Source of the DNA: an uncultured Clostridia bacterium
GTDB taxonomy: Bacteria; Bacillota; Clostridia; Peptostreptococcales; Anaerovoracaceae
DNA length: 20,191 nucleotides
Assembly (NCBI GenBank): GCA_938009115.1
Contig: CALLHZ010000079.1
Span: 1-20,191 of the forward strand
Reading direction: 5' to 3'
Part shown: positions 7,631-13,617 of the stretch, in pieces
How positions within the stretch are numbered: the first letter of the stretch is position 1
How the letters are laid out: each line of letters begins with the position of its first letter
The notes under the pieces: model-generated
Seen by the model: the letters and a program-made list of their open reading frames with translations, nothing else
Told to the model about the DNA's origin: nothing
Databases searched by the model: none
Made by a program: the position numbers and the translations under genes

Positions 7631-7801
7631 TTATACTTCGGCAGCCGGCGGGTCGAACACGATTTGCAGCAAGCGCCTGACAAGCCTGATCTCTTTTCCT
7701 GTTTCCTCAAAGCCGCCGGATTCCGGATTATTACATTCGATCTTGATAATAACTGCCTCGCCGTTGGCAAGAATGCCTTTCATCTGTTGATTCTCTGACA
7801 T
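7631..7801 (-). CDS. Small hypothetical protein, 56 residues
   Basis: An ATG at 7801 follows CGGAGG with a spacing of about four bases and opens a 56-codon frame ending in TAA. The product begins MSENQQMKGILANGEAVII and ends FDPPAAEV. It is soluble, mildly acidic and has one cysteine (C23). I recognise no domain. The good ribosome binding site, the perfect terminator 23 bases after the stop and the 32-base gap from the upstream DUF1295 remnant support a real gene. It is probably the last gene of the unit that starts at the promoter near 8415. The function is unknown. Confidence 0.65.
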   Translation of the reverse strand: MSENQQMKGILANGEAVIIKIECNNPESGGFEETGKEIRLVRRLLQIVFDPPAAEV

Positions 7802-7833
7802 GATTCCTCCGAGTCCAAGTAGGTTTGTGCGAT

Positions 7834-8031
7834 TTAACTGCTTTTGGGCGGACGGAGTATGAATTTACTGGTGCGACCTTTATATGCCTCCCAGCCAGGC
7901 CTTCCTGCATACTTCTTCTCGAGCATAGGCACGCCTGAGACAAACAGAAGCAGACCCGTGATCGTAAGAGGACTGACGATCAGGAAGATGCGGTCAGAAG
8001 AATATACTGCCATCAAGAACAATCCCCACCA
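7834..8031 (-). pseudogene. 3' remnant of a DUF1295 (steroid-reductase-like membrane protein) gene
   Basis: The frame from about 8031 to the TAA at 7834 encodes WWGLFLMA, then LIVSPLTITGLLLFVSGV, PMLEKKYAGRPGWEAYKGRT and SKFILRPP. This is the recognisable C-terminal end of DUF1295 proteins, which are normally about 250 residues and polytopic. Only about 65 residues remain and there is no start codon with a ribosome binding site. A TAA lies in frame just upstream, at 8037-8035. The reading joins the DUF2177 gene at about 8029-8034 in a different frame. Genes of these two families often neighbour one another, so I infer that an internal deletion removed the end of one and most of the other. Confidence 0.75.
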
Positions 8032-8329
8032 CCTTTAGCGTTACCAGATTGGTCAGGTCATAGGTCGCGTAGGCCACCAGGCCGAAAAGCGCGCCCGACT
8101 GCAGCGCGTAAGCAATTGAATCCCTGGCCAGGGCAGGCTCCACTGCGAAATAAACGATGGCAACGATGTACAAGAGATAAAAAATGACGGCCGCCGGCAC
8201 ATTGATCCGGTCAGCCATCAAAAATCCTATTTTATTTCTATACAGGTTTTTGGCAATAATCAGCAGCCACACCATGTCCACCGCTGCAAATACCGCCAAG
8301 GCGAGCAGGTTGTGTTTCAGAAAGTTCAT
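7994..8329 (-). pseudogene. DUF2177 family membrane protein, C-terminally truncated
   Basis: The frame starts at ATG 8329 behind AAAGGAGG and encodes 111 residues. It has three clear hydrophobic segments and the family motif ATYDLTNLVTLK near residues 88-99. DUF2177 proteins normally continue for about 30 more residues, including a fourth membrane segment. Here the reading passes after LK into out-of-frame DUF1295 sequence (VVGIVLDGSIFF, then TGA). The protein may still be made but lacks its last helix. Both families are uncharacterised membrane proteins, sometimes found near lipid-modifying genes. A sigma-A-like promoter with a Fur-box-like sequence lies upstream. Confidence 0.7.
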
Positions 8330-8401
8330 AAGGGCCTCCTTTGTTTGAATGGCGTTTGAGGTTACAGACGATTGCTTATGATCTTATTTCTGATTATTAT
8401 T

Positions 8402-8420
8402 GATAACTATTACTATTATC
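8402..8420. promoter_or_regulatory. Fur-box-like sequence
   Basis: The 19-mer on the minus strand (GATAATAGTAATAGTTATC) agrees with the classical Fur box consensus at 15 of 19 positions. It overlaps the -10 box of the promoter reading toward the DUF2177 gene, a typical repressor position. The surrounding DNA is AT-rich, so chance similarity is possible. Confidence 0.4.
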
Positions 8421-8443
8421 TATTACTCTCCCCCATAAATCAA
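8415..8443 (-). promoter_or_regulatory. Promoter of the DUF2177/DUF1295/small-protein unit
   Basis: TTGATT (8443-8438), a 17-base spacer and GATAAT (8420-8415) on the minus strand form a fair sigma-A promoter. The -35 overlaps the stop codon of the HydE-like gene. The expected start is near 8408, leaving a leader of about 78 bases before ATG 8329. The 8330-8439 gap otherwise holds only AT-rich DNA. Confidence 0.55.
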
Positions 8444-9420
8444 GTAAAACTTAACTGCATCCCCGCCTGCGCGGCCATCGTCTGAATATGTTCCAATCCC
8501 AGCGTGATACGGTTGTCCACCACGCTGAAATTACGGGCAAGCGCATCGGGAAGCATGTCTGCAAACAGCATATCCGCACCGGCGTCCAACGCATCCATAT
8601 TTCCTATTGGATCGGCCAGTCCTTTCGAGAGGTCGTCTCCCGGCTGCTGAGCCGTGATGTGAACCGAAGGCATCATGATCCTAAGCATCGAGATCACTCG
8701 CAGATTTTTCTCGACGCTTCCCGGGCCTCCTTCCAAAGCCAGCGGTGTTCCTTTGGCCGGCAGATAGGGGATCACCGGCGCCCAGCTGATGCCCAGATCT
8801 CTGGTCAGCAGAATGTCCTCGGCCAGTTGTTCATCTGTCTGCCCCGGATAGTCGACAATACTACCTGAAGCCAGTTGCAGAGAGGCCTCTCGTATCCATT
8901 CGATCCCCGTCATTCGCCGATCGAAATCAGATGAAGGCTTCATGCGATTATAAACATCCCGCTGAGACATTTCAAACTTGAGCACGTACTCCTGTGCCCC
9001 AGCAGCCTTGAGCTCGCGGTATTGAGTCCTGGAAAGTTCCCCCAGCGCAAGGCTGATAAAAAATCCTGTCCGGTGAAGTGTGTCCACGATGTGCAGTATA
9101 TCCTCAAAATCATATTTTGGATCTTCGCCGGAGATGAGAAATATACGTCGAAAACCCATTTCCCAGGAAGACTGCGCGGCCCTGATCACCCGGTCCGGCT
9201 CCAGCCGATACCGGTCCACCGACGAGTTGGATGCTCTCATGCCACAGTATAAACATTGATTTCGGCAGATATTGTCAAATCCAAGCATCGCCGTGGCCGT
9301 CAGCATATTTCCATTTTTCACCCGATGAATATCCTTAGCTTCCGCAACAGTGCGGCGCCGGAATTCATCCTTTGGCATTTTGAGTACTTCCAGAATATCT
9401 TTCTTCGTATCGAGTATCAT
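8440..9420 (-). CDS. HydE-like radical SAM enzyme (BioB/HydE/PylB superfamily)
   Basis: This 326-residue protein has the radical SAM cluster motif CRNQCLYC (C52, C56, C59), a GEDP motif at 98-101 and SGSIVDYPGQT in the barrel. These features link it to HydE, the [FeFe]-hydrogenase H-cluster maturase, and to PylB. It is not a close HydE: the HETAN stretch of Thermotoga HydE reads FEMSQ here, and the C-terminal accessory-cluster cysteines are absent (they are dispensable in HydE). I chose ATG 9420 because AAGGA lies about eight bases upstream; a TTG at 9441 is possible but overlaps the ATPase gene. It is the last gene of the TM1266-ABC importer operon, 13 bases after the ATPase. No hydF, hydG or hydrogenase gene is in the window. 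It may be a HydE paralogue acting on a substrate linked to the importer. Confidence 0.82.
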   Translation of the reverse strand: MILDTKKDILEVLKMPKDEFRRRTVAEAKDIHRVKNGNMLTATAMLGFDNICRNQCLYCGMRASNSSVDRYRLEPDRVIRAAQSSWEMGFRRIFLISGEDPKYDFEDILHIVDTLHRTGFFISLALGELSRTQYRELKAAGAQEYVLKFEMSQRDVYNRMKPSSDFDRRMTGIEWIREASLQLASGSIVDYPGQTDEQLAEDILLTRDLGISWAPVIPYLPAKGTPLALEGGPGSVEKNLRVISMLRIMMPSVHITAQQPGDDLSKGLADPIGNMDALDAGADMLFADMLPDALARNFSVVDNRITLGLEHIQTMAAQAGMQLSFT

Positions 9421-9433
9421 GACTGTGATCCTT

Positions 9434-10006
9434 TCATTCAAGCGTGACCAGGCGGGCGCCGAAGGAGGCTGCCTCGTTTCGGTCGTGGGTCACCATGATA
9501 ACTGTGCGGCCGTTGAAATGCTTTTTCAAATAACCGATCACACTGTCCTTGGTTTGGTCATCCAGACCCTTCAGGGGTTCATCCAGGAACAACACTTCAC
9601 TGTCTGCCAGCACCGCGCGGACCAGTGCCGCCCGCCGCTTCATTCCGCCGCTGAATTCCCGTACCGGCTTTGAATATTCCCCACCCAGTCCGATCTCATC
9701 CATATGGCTTGTTATCGTTTCTCTGCTGAAGCTCTTGTCTAAAACCATTCGCACGTTCGTAAGCGCGGAAAAATCCTCGCACAGCCGGTCCTCCTGAAAA
9801 ACAGCGCTCTTCTTCTCCGGCACGCCCGTCACGGAGCCCCCGTCGGGCTGACACAAGCCCATCAATATATTGAGCAGCGTAGTTTTGCCGCCGCCCGAAG
9901 GCCCCATGACGCAAGTGACGGTTCCGTGGGGAAAGACTGCGGAAAAACCGTCCAGTACTTTCTGTGAACCATAGCTCTTGGTCAGATCCGATACAATGAT
10001 ATCCAT
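9434..10006 (-). CDS. ABC importer ATP-binding protein, SsuB/nitrate-taurine type (short)
   Basis: This 190-residue ATPase has Walker A GPSGGGKTT (35-43), signature FSGGMKRR, Walker B VLFLDEP and H-loop VTHD. It is about 60 residues shorter than typical SsuB/TauB, lacking the C-terminal extension but not any catalytic motif. ATG 10006 is the family start (MDIIVSDLTKSYG). The in-frame extension to 10072 overlaps the permease gene and is spurious. It starts one base after the permease stop and is followed by the HydE-like gene, placing it inside a single importer operon. Confidence 0.9.
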   Translation of the reverse strand: MDIIVSDLTKSYGSQKVLDGFSAVFPHGTVTCVMGPSGGGKTTLLNILMGLCQPDGGSVTGVPEKKSAVFQEDRLCEDFSALTNVRMVLDKSFSRETITSHMDEIGLGGEYSKPVREFSGGMKRRAALVRAVLADSEVLFLDEPLKGLDDQTKDSVIGYLKKHFNGRTVIMVTHDRNEAASFGARLVTLE

Positions 10007-10007
10007 G

Positions 10008-10760
10008 CTATGCCCTCTCCAAGCGATCAAAGAACCAACGGAGTCCGTGCAGGAATACTTTTTCAAAAGCAACGCTGATCAGCACGATCACCACAGTCCA
10101 GGCAAACAAATCAGCCGAGCTTAAATAGACTTTTGCTTCATAAAGCTTCTCACCGACGGACCCTTCGGGGATCCCGATCACTTCCGCGGCGATGCCGGCC
10201 TTCCAGGAAAGCCCGATGGATACGCTGCAAGCCGACAACAAATACGGTTTCAAATGAGGCAAATGAATGTATTTCAGTTTCCTGTGCCACGGCATGCGAA
10301 ACAGGCAAGCCATTTCCAGCAGCTTCCCATCAGCGCTCTTGATCCCCTGCAACATGTTTGAGTAAACGATAGGAAGCACCATAAGAAACGAAATGAACAC
10401 GGACAGGCTGGCCGAGCTCAGCCATATAAGACAAAGAATGATAAAGGAGGCTACAGGAACAGATTTGATGGCCTGGATATACGGCCACATGATCACTTCG
10501 AACCCATGAGAATGTCCGGCTGCAACAGCCAGGGCGCTTCCGGCAAACAACGCCAGAAAATAACCGCCTGCGATGCGAAGAAACGAAAATCCGACGGCGC
10601 CAAAAAAGTCAGGCTCCTGCAACAGTGCAGCCAAGCGCTGCACTACTGCCGCAGGCGTCACCAAAAGGATGCTCCGGTCAAGGATCATGGCGCCGATCTG
10701 CCAGATGGCCAGGGCCAAAATAACGGCCCCGGCATTTTCAACTCTGCTCCTACGGAACAT
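10008..10760 (-). CDS. ABC importer permease, SsuC/nitrate-taurine type
   Basis: This 250-residue membrane protein has about six transmembrane segments and a binding-protein-dependent transport EAA loop near 149-170 (LEMACLFRMPWHRKLKYIHL), ending in LPHLKPYLLSA. The residues IKSVPVASFIILCLIW match the conserved part of SsuC/TauC-like permeases. Its start overlaps the binding-protein gene by 11 bases. It should form the membrane dimer energised by the downstream ATPase. The substrate is not deducible. Confidence 0.9.
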   Translation of the reverse strand: MFRRSRVENAGAVILALAIWQIGAMILDRSILLVTPAAVVQRLAALLQEPDFFGAVGFSFLRIAGGYFLALFAGSALAVAAGHSHGFEVIMWPYIQAIKSVPVASFIILCLIWLSSASLSVFISFLMVLPIVYSNMLQGIKSADGKLLEMACLFRMPWHRKLKYIHLPHLKPYLLSACSVSIGLSWKAGIAAEVIGIPEGSVGEKLYEAKVYLSSADLFAWTVVIVLISVAFEKVFLHGLRWFFDRLERA

Positions 10761-11721
10761 AATAGAAATCGGTATCGGGCATAGCGCCGCCTACTGCTTT
10801 TGGATTCTGTCCGTGCAGTACGCCCAGATACCCATCCATCGGTTCGATCATATCCTGCCCGGCCATATAAGTAATATAACAGTAAGGAATCGCTTTTTCC
10901 GCGACCGCGGCCTTGACGATGTCATATTTTTCGACCAGCTGCGCAGCCTCCGGGATATTGGCGTTGACATACTCGGTAGAGGCCTTGTATTCTTCCAGGA
11001 ATGCTGCGATCTGTTCCGGATACCGGCTGGCGAAATCGCTTCGCACCACCAGGACTCCGGTGATCAGAGTGCTTCCGTTGTTCAGGGCATCCCATTCTTC
11101 AGTGAAATCCAAAGCGACACGAAGCTCCTGGATCTGCGTCTGCGCTACGGTCACATAAGGCTGCGGCATCATGGCGATCCCTCCGCTTTCCGCAAGAAGC
11201 GCCACCACTTCGGCTGGCTCGCTTTTCCACTCTATCGTAACATCCACATCAGGATCCAGACCGTTTTCTGCAAGCAGGTACCGCAGGGCATATTCCGGTG
11301 TAGAACCTTTTCCTGTGGCATAGATGGTCTTGCCGGCCAGATCCGCCATGGATTGGATCTCTTGGCCGGTCTCAACGATGTAGATAACGCCCAGTGTATT
11401 GACAGCCAGCAGCTGCACCGCTTTGTCCGTATTATTGTATAAGACGGCCGCCAGATTGGCAGGTACTGCAGCGATGTCCAATTCGCCCTTGATCAATTTA
11501 GGCGTCAGTTCGTCGGCAGATCCGGCGATCTGGAACGTATAGTTATTAAAGGCTTCCCCGGCCTCCGCGGATTCCATCAATTGGACCATTCCCATGGAGG
11601 TGGGCCCTTTCAATCCGCCGATACGGATATCCGTCGGCTCTGCCGGCGGCGTGCTTCCGCAGCCGGCAAGGGCCATGACCAGCAATGCCAGCGCTGTCAA
11701 TAAAGCGGTCGGTTTTTTCAT
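10750..11721 (-). CDS. ABC importer substrate-binding lipoprotein (SsuA/NMT1-like)
   Basis: This 323-residue lipoprotein begins MKKPTALLTALALLVMALAG with the lipobox LAGC, so it should be anchored outside the membrane. The mature part has IGGLKGPTSMGMVQLMES, ELDIAAVPANLAAVLYN and YATGKGSTPEYALRYLL. These place it in the periplasmic-binding type II group that includes SsuA, ThiY/NMT1 and related proteins. I recall close relatives with the GxLKGPT motif in many gut Clostridia, with unassigned ligand. ATG 11721 is supported by the signal peptide, by AAGGA upstream and by a four-base overlap with the TM1266-like gene; the extension to 12033 is spurious. Members with known ligands bind sulfonates, nitrate or thiamine precursors, but none can be chosen here. 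Confidence 0.9.
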   Translation of the reverse strand: MKKPTALLTALALLVMALAGCGSTPPAEPTDIRIGGLKGPTSMGMVQLMESAEAGEAFNNYTFQIAGSADELTPKLIKGELDIAAVPANLAAVLYNNTDKAVQLLAVNTLGVIYIVETGQEIQSMADLAGKTIYATGKGSTPEYALRYLLAENGLDPDVDVTIEWKSEPAEVVALLAESGGIAMMPQPYVTVAQTQIQELRVALDFTEEWDALNNGSTLITGVLVVRSDFASRYPEQIAAFLEEYKASTEYVNANIPEAAQLVEKYDIVKAAVAEKAIPYCYITYMAGQDMIEPMDGYLGVLHGQNPKAVGGAMPDTDFYYVP

Positions 11722-11987
11722 GATTGTCCTTCTTTCTCTTCGTTTAGCTTCGATACGATGGTTTTTGTGCGAACACCCTTCAACATCCCCAGTTTCCCCG
11801 AGAGCGAGCTGGTGACGTCGCCGGGGGCATCCAGCACAACACAAATGATGGAGACGCCGCGGTCCTTGTAAGGAATGCCCAGACGCCCTACGATATATGA
11901 GCCGAACTGATGAAGCAGTTCGTTGACCTCTGCGGCCTGCCGTATATCCTCCACAAGGATAGTGACTACGGAAATCCTGTTTTCCAT
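11718..11987 (-). CDS. TM1266-family iron-only hydrogenase system putative regulator
   Basis: This 89-residue, single-domain ACT-like protein closely follows Thermotoga TM1266 as I remember it. Shared stretches include VEDIRQAAEVNELLHQFG, RLGIPY and LSGKLGMLKGVRTKT (TM1266: VNELLHNF, RVGYP, LSGKLGQISGVRVKT). The family is defined by its co-occurrence with [FeFe]-hydrogenase maturation genes and is assumed to be regulatory, though no mechanism is established. It has no DNA-binding motif. GAGGAGG seven bases before the ATG is an excellent ribosome binding site. It is the first gene of the operon, behind an attenuator-like leader, and overlaps the lipoprotein gene by four bases. A metabolite-sensing role for the importer or radical SAM enzyme is possible. 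Confidence 0.88.
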   Translation of the reverse strand: MENRISVVTILVEDIRQAAEVNELLHQFGSYIVGRLGIPYKDRGVSIICVVLDAPGDVTSSLSGKLGMLKGVRTKTIVSKLNEEKEGQS

Positions 11988-12101
11988 AACCGTTCCTCCT
12001 CAACAAAACAGCCGCGCCTGAAAGGCACGGCAAAAGATATCATTCGTCTCTCCGTCACCTTTCCATCCGGGCGGACCCAAATGCGTCAGGATCTATTTGA
12101 C
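11988..12101 (-). promoter_or_regulatory. Structured leader: candidate riboswitch or attenuator of unknown class
   Basis: The expected transcript leader is about 110 bases. Reading 5' to 3', a first hairpin pairs CATTTGGG (12083-12076) with CCCGGATG (12071-12064) around a UCCG tetraloop (UNCG type). Next comes GAAAGGTGACGG (12063-12052), complementary over ten pairs with a small internal loop to CCGTGCCTTTC (12030-12020). The latter contains most of the 5' arm of a terminator hairpin located immediately before the Shine-Dalgarno. Terminator and antiterminator are therefore mutually exclusive. I compared it by eye with remembered TPP, glycine, fluoride, THF, ZTP and c-di-GMP-I signatures and found no match. 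Confidence 0.65.
12001..12031 (-). terminator. Attenuator terminator hairpin in the TM1266-ABC-HydE-like leader
   Basis: GCCGTGCC (12031-12024) pairs with GGCGCGGC (12018-12011) as an 8-bp stem with one G-U pair and a 5-base loop, followed by TGTTTTGTTG. The Shine-Dalgarno AGGAGG begins directly after this tract. No gene ends upstream on this strand, so the hairpin is best read as a conditional terminator. Confidence 0.7.
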
Positions 12102-12107
12102 ATTGTT

Positions 12108-12136
12108 ATTATATTCTCATTCTTTGCAGAATGCAA
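12108..12136 (-). promoter_or_regulatory. Sigma-A promoter of the TM1266-ABC-HydE-like operon
   Basis: TTGCAT (12136-12131), a 17-base spacer and a perfect TATAAT (12113-12108) lie on the minus strand. Transcription should begin near 12101. This is the only good promoter I see before the five-gene operon. Confidence 0.75.
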
Positions 12137-12178
12137 GCGCATCCTGGCAGGAGCAATCGTTCGCTTGACCGAAATATG

Positions 12179-12207
12179 TTGATTTCCAGAGACTTGTCAA
12201 GTAAAAT
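12179..12207 (+). promoter_or_regulatory. Possible promoter of the rnk-like gene
   Basis: TTGATT (12179-12184), 17 bases and TAAAAT (12202-12207) form a moderate sigma-A-like promoter diverging from the TM1266 operon. The stretch 11988-12333 has no confident gene and holds the two divergent promoters, the minus-strand leader and about 120 bases of plus-strand leader. Part of the latter is T-rich (12288-12306). Confidence 0.3.
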
Positions 12208-12333
12208 ACAGGAAAAGAACCGTCATAGCACAACTTCTATGAAAGGCTTTTATTTATTACTGCAAGCGGAGTAACAAATGAAAGGACCTTTTGTTTTTTT
12301 TATTTCGTTAAATCTTCGCAGAAAGGGTTTACC

Positions 12334-12753
12334 ATGTCTAAAACCATCTACATCACCAGTCATGACAAAAAACAGCTCAAAGCGCTGCTGACCACGCAGA
12401 TCAGCAGCGAAGAAGCTTTGGGCCCTTATGTGCGGAAGCTGGAAAACGAAATCAGCAAAGCCGCCGTCATCCCGCCCGAACAAGCCGATCCGGAGCTGAT
12501 CACCATGAATTCGCTGGTCCGGCTGACCCTGAACGGCGCAGAGATGGACATCCGGCTCGTCTATCCGGCAGAGGCCGATATCGGCGAGAACAAGATCTCC
12601 ATCCTCTCGCCCATTGGCACAGCGGTCCTGGGTTACAGCAAAGGAGACGTGATCCGCTGGGAAATCCCCACCGGTGTCGCAGAAATCATCATCAAGGACA
12701 TCCTTTACCAGCCGGAATCGGCATGGGAGGATAATGAAGAAGAGTCGATATAG
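12334..12753 (+). CDS. Rnk-like protein with GreA/GreB C-terminal domain
   Basis: This 139-residue protein has a short helical N-terminal part and a GreA/GreB C-terminal FKBP-like domain at about 50-130, marked by SPIGTAVLGYSKGDVIRWEIP. It lacks the long coiled coil of GreA and therefore resembles Rnk, which binds RNA polymerase without acting as a cleavage factor. AAAGGG seven bases before ATG 12334 supports the start. The gene stands alone, divergent from the TM1266 operon and convergent with the corrinoid adenosyltransferase. Its acidic tail DNEEES is unremarkable. Its role in this organism is inferred from family only. Confidence 0.82.
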   Translation: MSKTIYITSHDKKQLKALLTTQISSEEALGPYVRKLENEISKAAVIPPEQADPELITMNSLVRLTLNGAEMDIRLVYPAEADIGENKISILSPIGTAVLGYSKGDVIRWEIPTGVAEIIIKDILYQPESAWEDNEEESI

Positions 12754-12758
12754 ACGTA

Positions 12759-12785
12759 AACAGCCGCTTATTTACAGCGGCTGTT
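12759..12785. terminator. Hairpin between convergent genes, probable bidirectional terminator
   Basis: AACAGCCGCT and AGCGGCTGTT form a perfect 10-bp stem with a 7-base loop (12769-12775), six bases after the rnk-like stop. The flanking tails are only moderately T-rich, so efficiency is uncertain, but the position between two convergent genes fits termination from both sides. Confidence 0.65.
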
Positions 12786-12818
12786 CTACATTATGTTAAG
12801 CCAGTCACTCCTGCGCGA

Positions 12819-13403
12819 TCAGTTCTCAATACCCTTTCTGGCCATCACTCCCTGAGAATAGTAATGTTTGATCTCCCGCATCTCTGTCACAAGATCAGCT
12901 CGATCCATCAGTTCCTTCGGGGCATTTCTGCCGGTGATCACCAGTTCTGTGCCTTCTGCTTTGGCATCGATGATCGATTCGACCTCAGACCAGGACACCA
13001 GTCCAAAGTGCATGGCTACGTTCAGCTCATCTAAAATGACCAGGTCATAGGCTCCGCCGGATGCAGCCTCCATCGCCATCTTCAATCCCGACTGTGCCAG
13101 AGCAACGATATCTGCAGGTGGATTGCCCGGCGGGAAGATCACCACCTGATCCTTGAGTTTTTCCAGATCCTCTGCCGGGATGCTCCCTTCGTCTGCTATG
13201 AAAAAAGGTTTGCCGACGGCTTCCAGACGGAAATTGGGTGAAATACTGCTGAGGATCCGATGCTCGCTGTAGGAAGGGCTCTTCATGAACTGGATCATCA
13301 TCACCTTCCTGCCTGCACCCAATGAACGAACCGCCAACCCGATTGCGGCTGTGGTCTTGCCTTTTCCTGCTCCTGTATACACCTGTACATATCCTTTTGC
13401 CAT
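12819..13403 (-). CDS. cobO: Corrinoid adenosyltransferase (CobO/BtuR family)
   Basis: This 194-residue cytoplasmic enzyme transfers the 5'-deoxyadenosyl group of ATP to cob(I)alamin or its precursors. The BtuR/CobO-specific P-loop GAGKGKTT is at 11-18, followed by MMIQFMKS, the Walker-B-like VILDELNVAMHFGLV and the C-terminal ITGRNAPKELMDRADLVTEM. The length fits the family. ATG 13403 is chosen because GAGAGGTG precedes it; the longer TTG start at 13427 adds residues unlike the family. It is a single gene, not within a cobalamin cluster. No cobalamin riboswitch is visible in the short leader, so it probably serves salvage or B12-dependent enzymes encoded elsewhere. Confidence 0.92.
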   Translation of the reverse strand: MAKGYVQVYTGAGKGKTTAAIGLAVRSLGAGRKVMMIQFMKSPSYSEHRILSSISPNFRLEAVGKPFFIADEGSIPAEDLEKLKDQVVIFPPGNPPADIVALAQSGLKMAMEAASGGAYDLVILDELNVAMHFGLVSWSEVESIIDAKAEGTELVITGRNAPKELMDRADLVTEMREIKHYYSQGVMARKGIEN

Positions 13404-13439
13404 GTCGCACCTCTCTATATCAATCAAACTTTTATGTTG

Positions 13440-13448
13440 ATTATATCA
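13440..13448 (-). promoter_or_regulatory. Extended -10 promoter of the corrinoid adenosyltransferase gene
   Basis: TGATATAAT on the minus strand is a perfect extended -10 element (TGn plus TATAAT). No good -35 is present, as is usual for this promoter type. The start would be near 13433, about 30 bases before the ATG. Confidence 0.6.
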
Positions 13449-13508
13449 TAAGAATCCCTCCGTGGGCGCTAAATTCATTGAACGGCTCATACGTCTATTT
13501 TGCAGGCA

Positions 13509-13535
13509 TTTGCAGCGCTTTCCGGAGGCTGCAAA
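13509..13535. repeat. 8-bp inverted repeat upstream of the amino acid importer promoter
   Basis: TTTGCAGC (13509-13516) and GCTGCAAA (13528-13535) are perfect inverted copies separated by 11 bases, followed on the plus strand by ATATTTTT. It lies 18 bases upstream of the importer -35 box. It could be an operator, or a weak terminator blocking antisense transcription through the adenosyltransferase gene. Confidence 0.45.
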
Positions 13536-13553
13536 ATATTTTTAAAATAATGC

Positions 13554-13581
13554 TTGCTTTATCACACTAATGCGATATAAT
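13554..13581 (+). promoter_or_regulatory. Promoter of the polar amino acid ABC importer
   Basis: TTGCTT (13554-13559), a 16-base spacer and a perfect TATAAT (13576-13581) are followed by an expected start near 13588. The leader is about 30 bases, too short for a T-box or riboswitch. Confidence 0.65.
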
Positions 13582-13617
13582 GCTATCATACGAAATCACC
13601 AAACGGAGGATATGAAA

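Noticed and set aside
8440..9441. Calling the radical SAM gene hydE outright
   Set aside because: Motifs place it near HydE, but key stretches differ and HydF, HydG and hydrogenase are absent locally. HydE-like is the safer name.
11722..12033. In-frame extension of the SsuA-like lipoprotein to 12033
   Set aside because: It would bury the signal peptide and lipobox and overlaps the TM1266-like gene and the leader.
12273..12306. Terminator at the T-rich stretch before the rnk-like gene
   Set aside because: AAAGG-A-CCTTT has a one-base loop and cannot form a hairpin. The alternative stem is only five AT-rich pairs.
13404..13617. Cobalamin riboswitch or T-box between the adenosyltransferase and the amino acid importer
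   Set aside because: Both leaders are only about 30 bases by promoter position, and no conserved riboswitch or T-box elements are visible.
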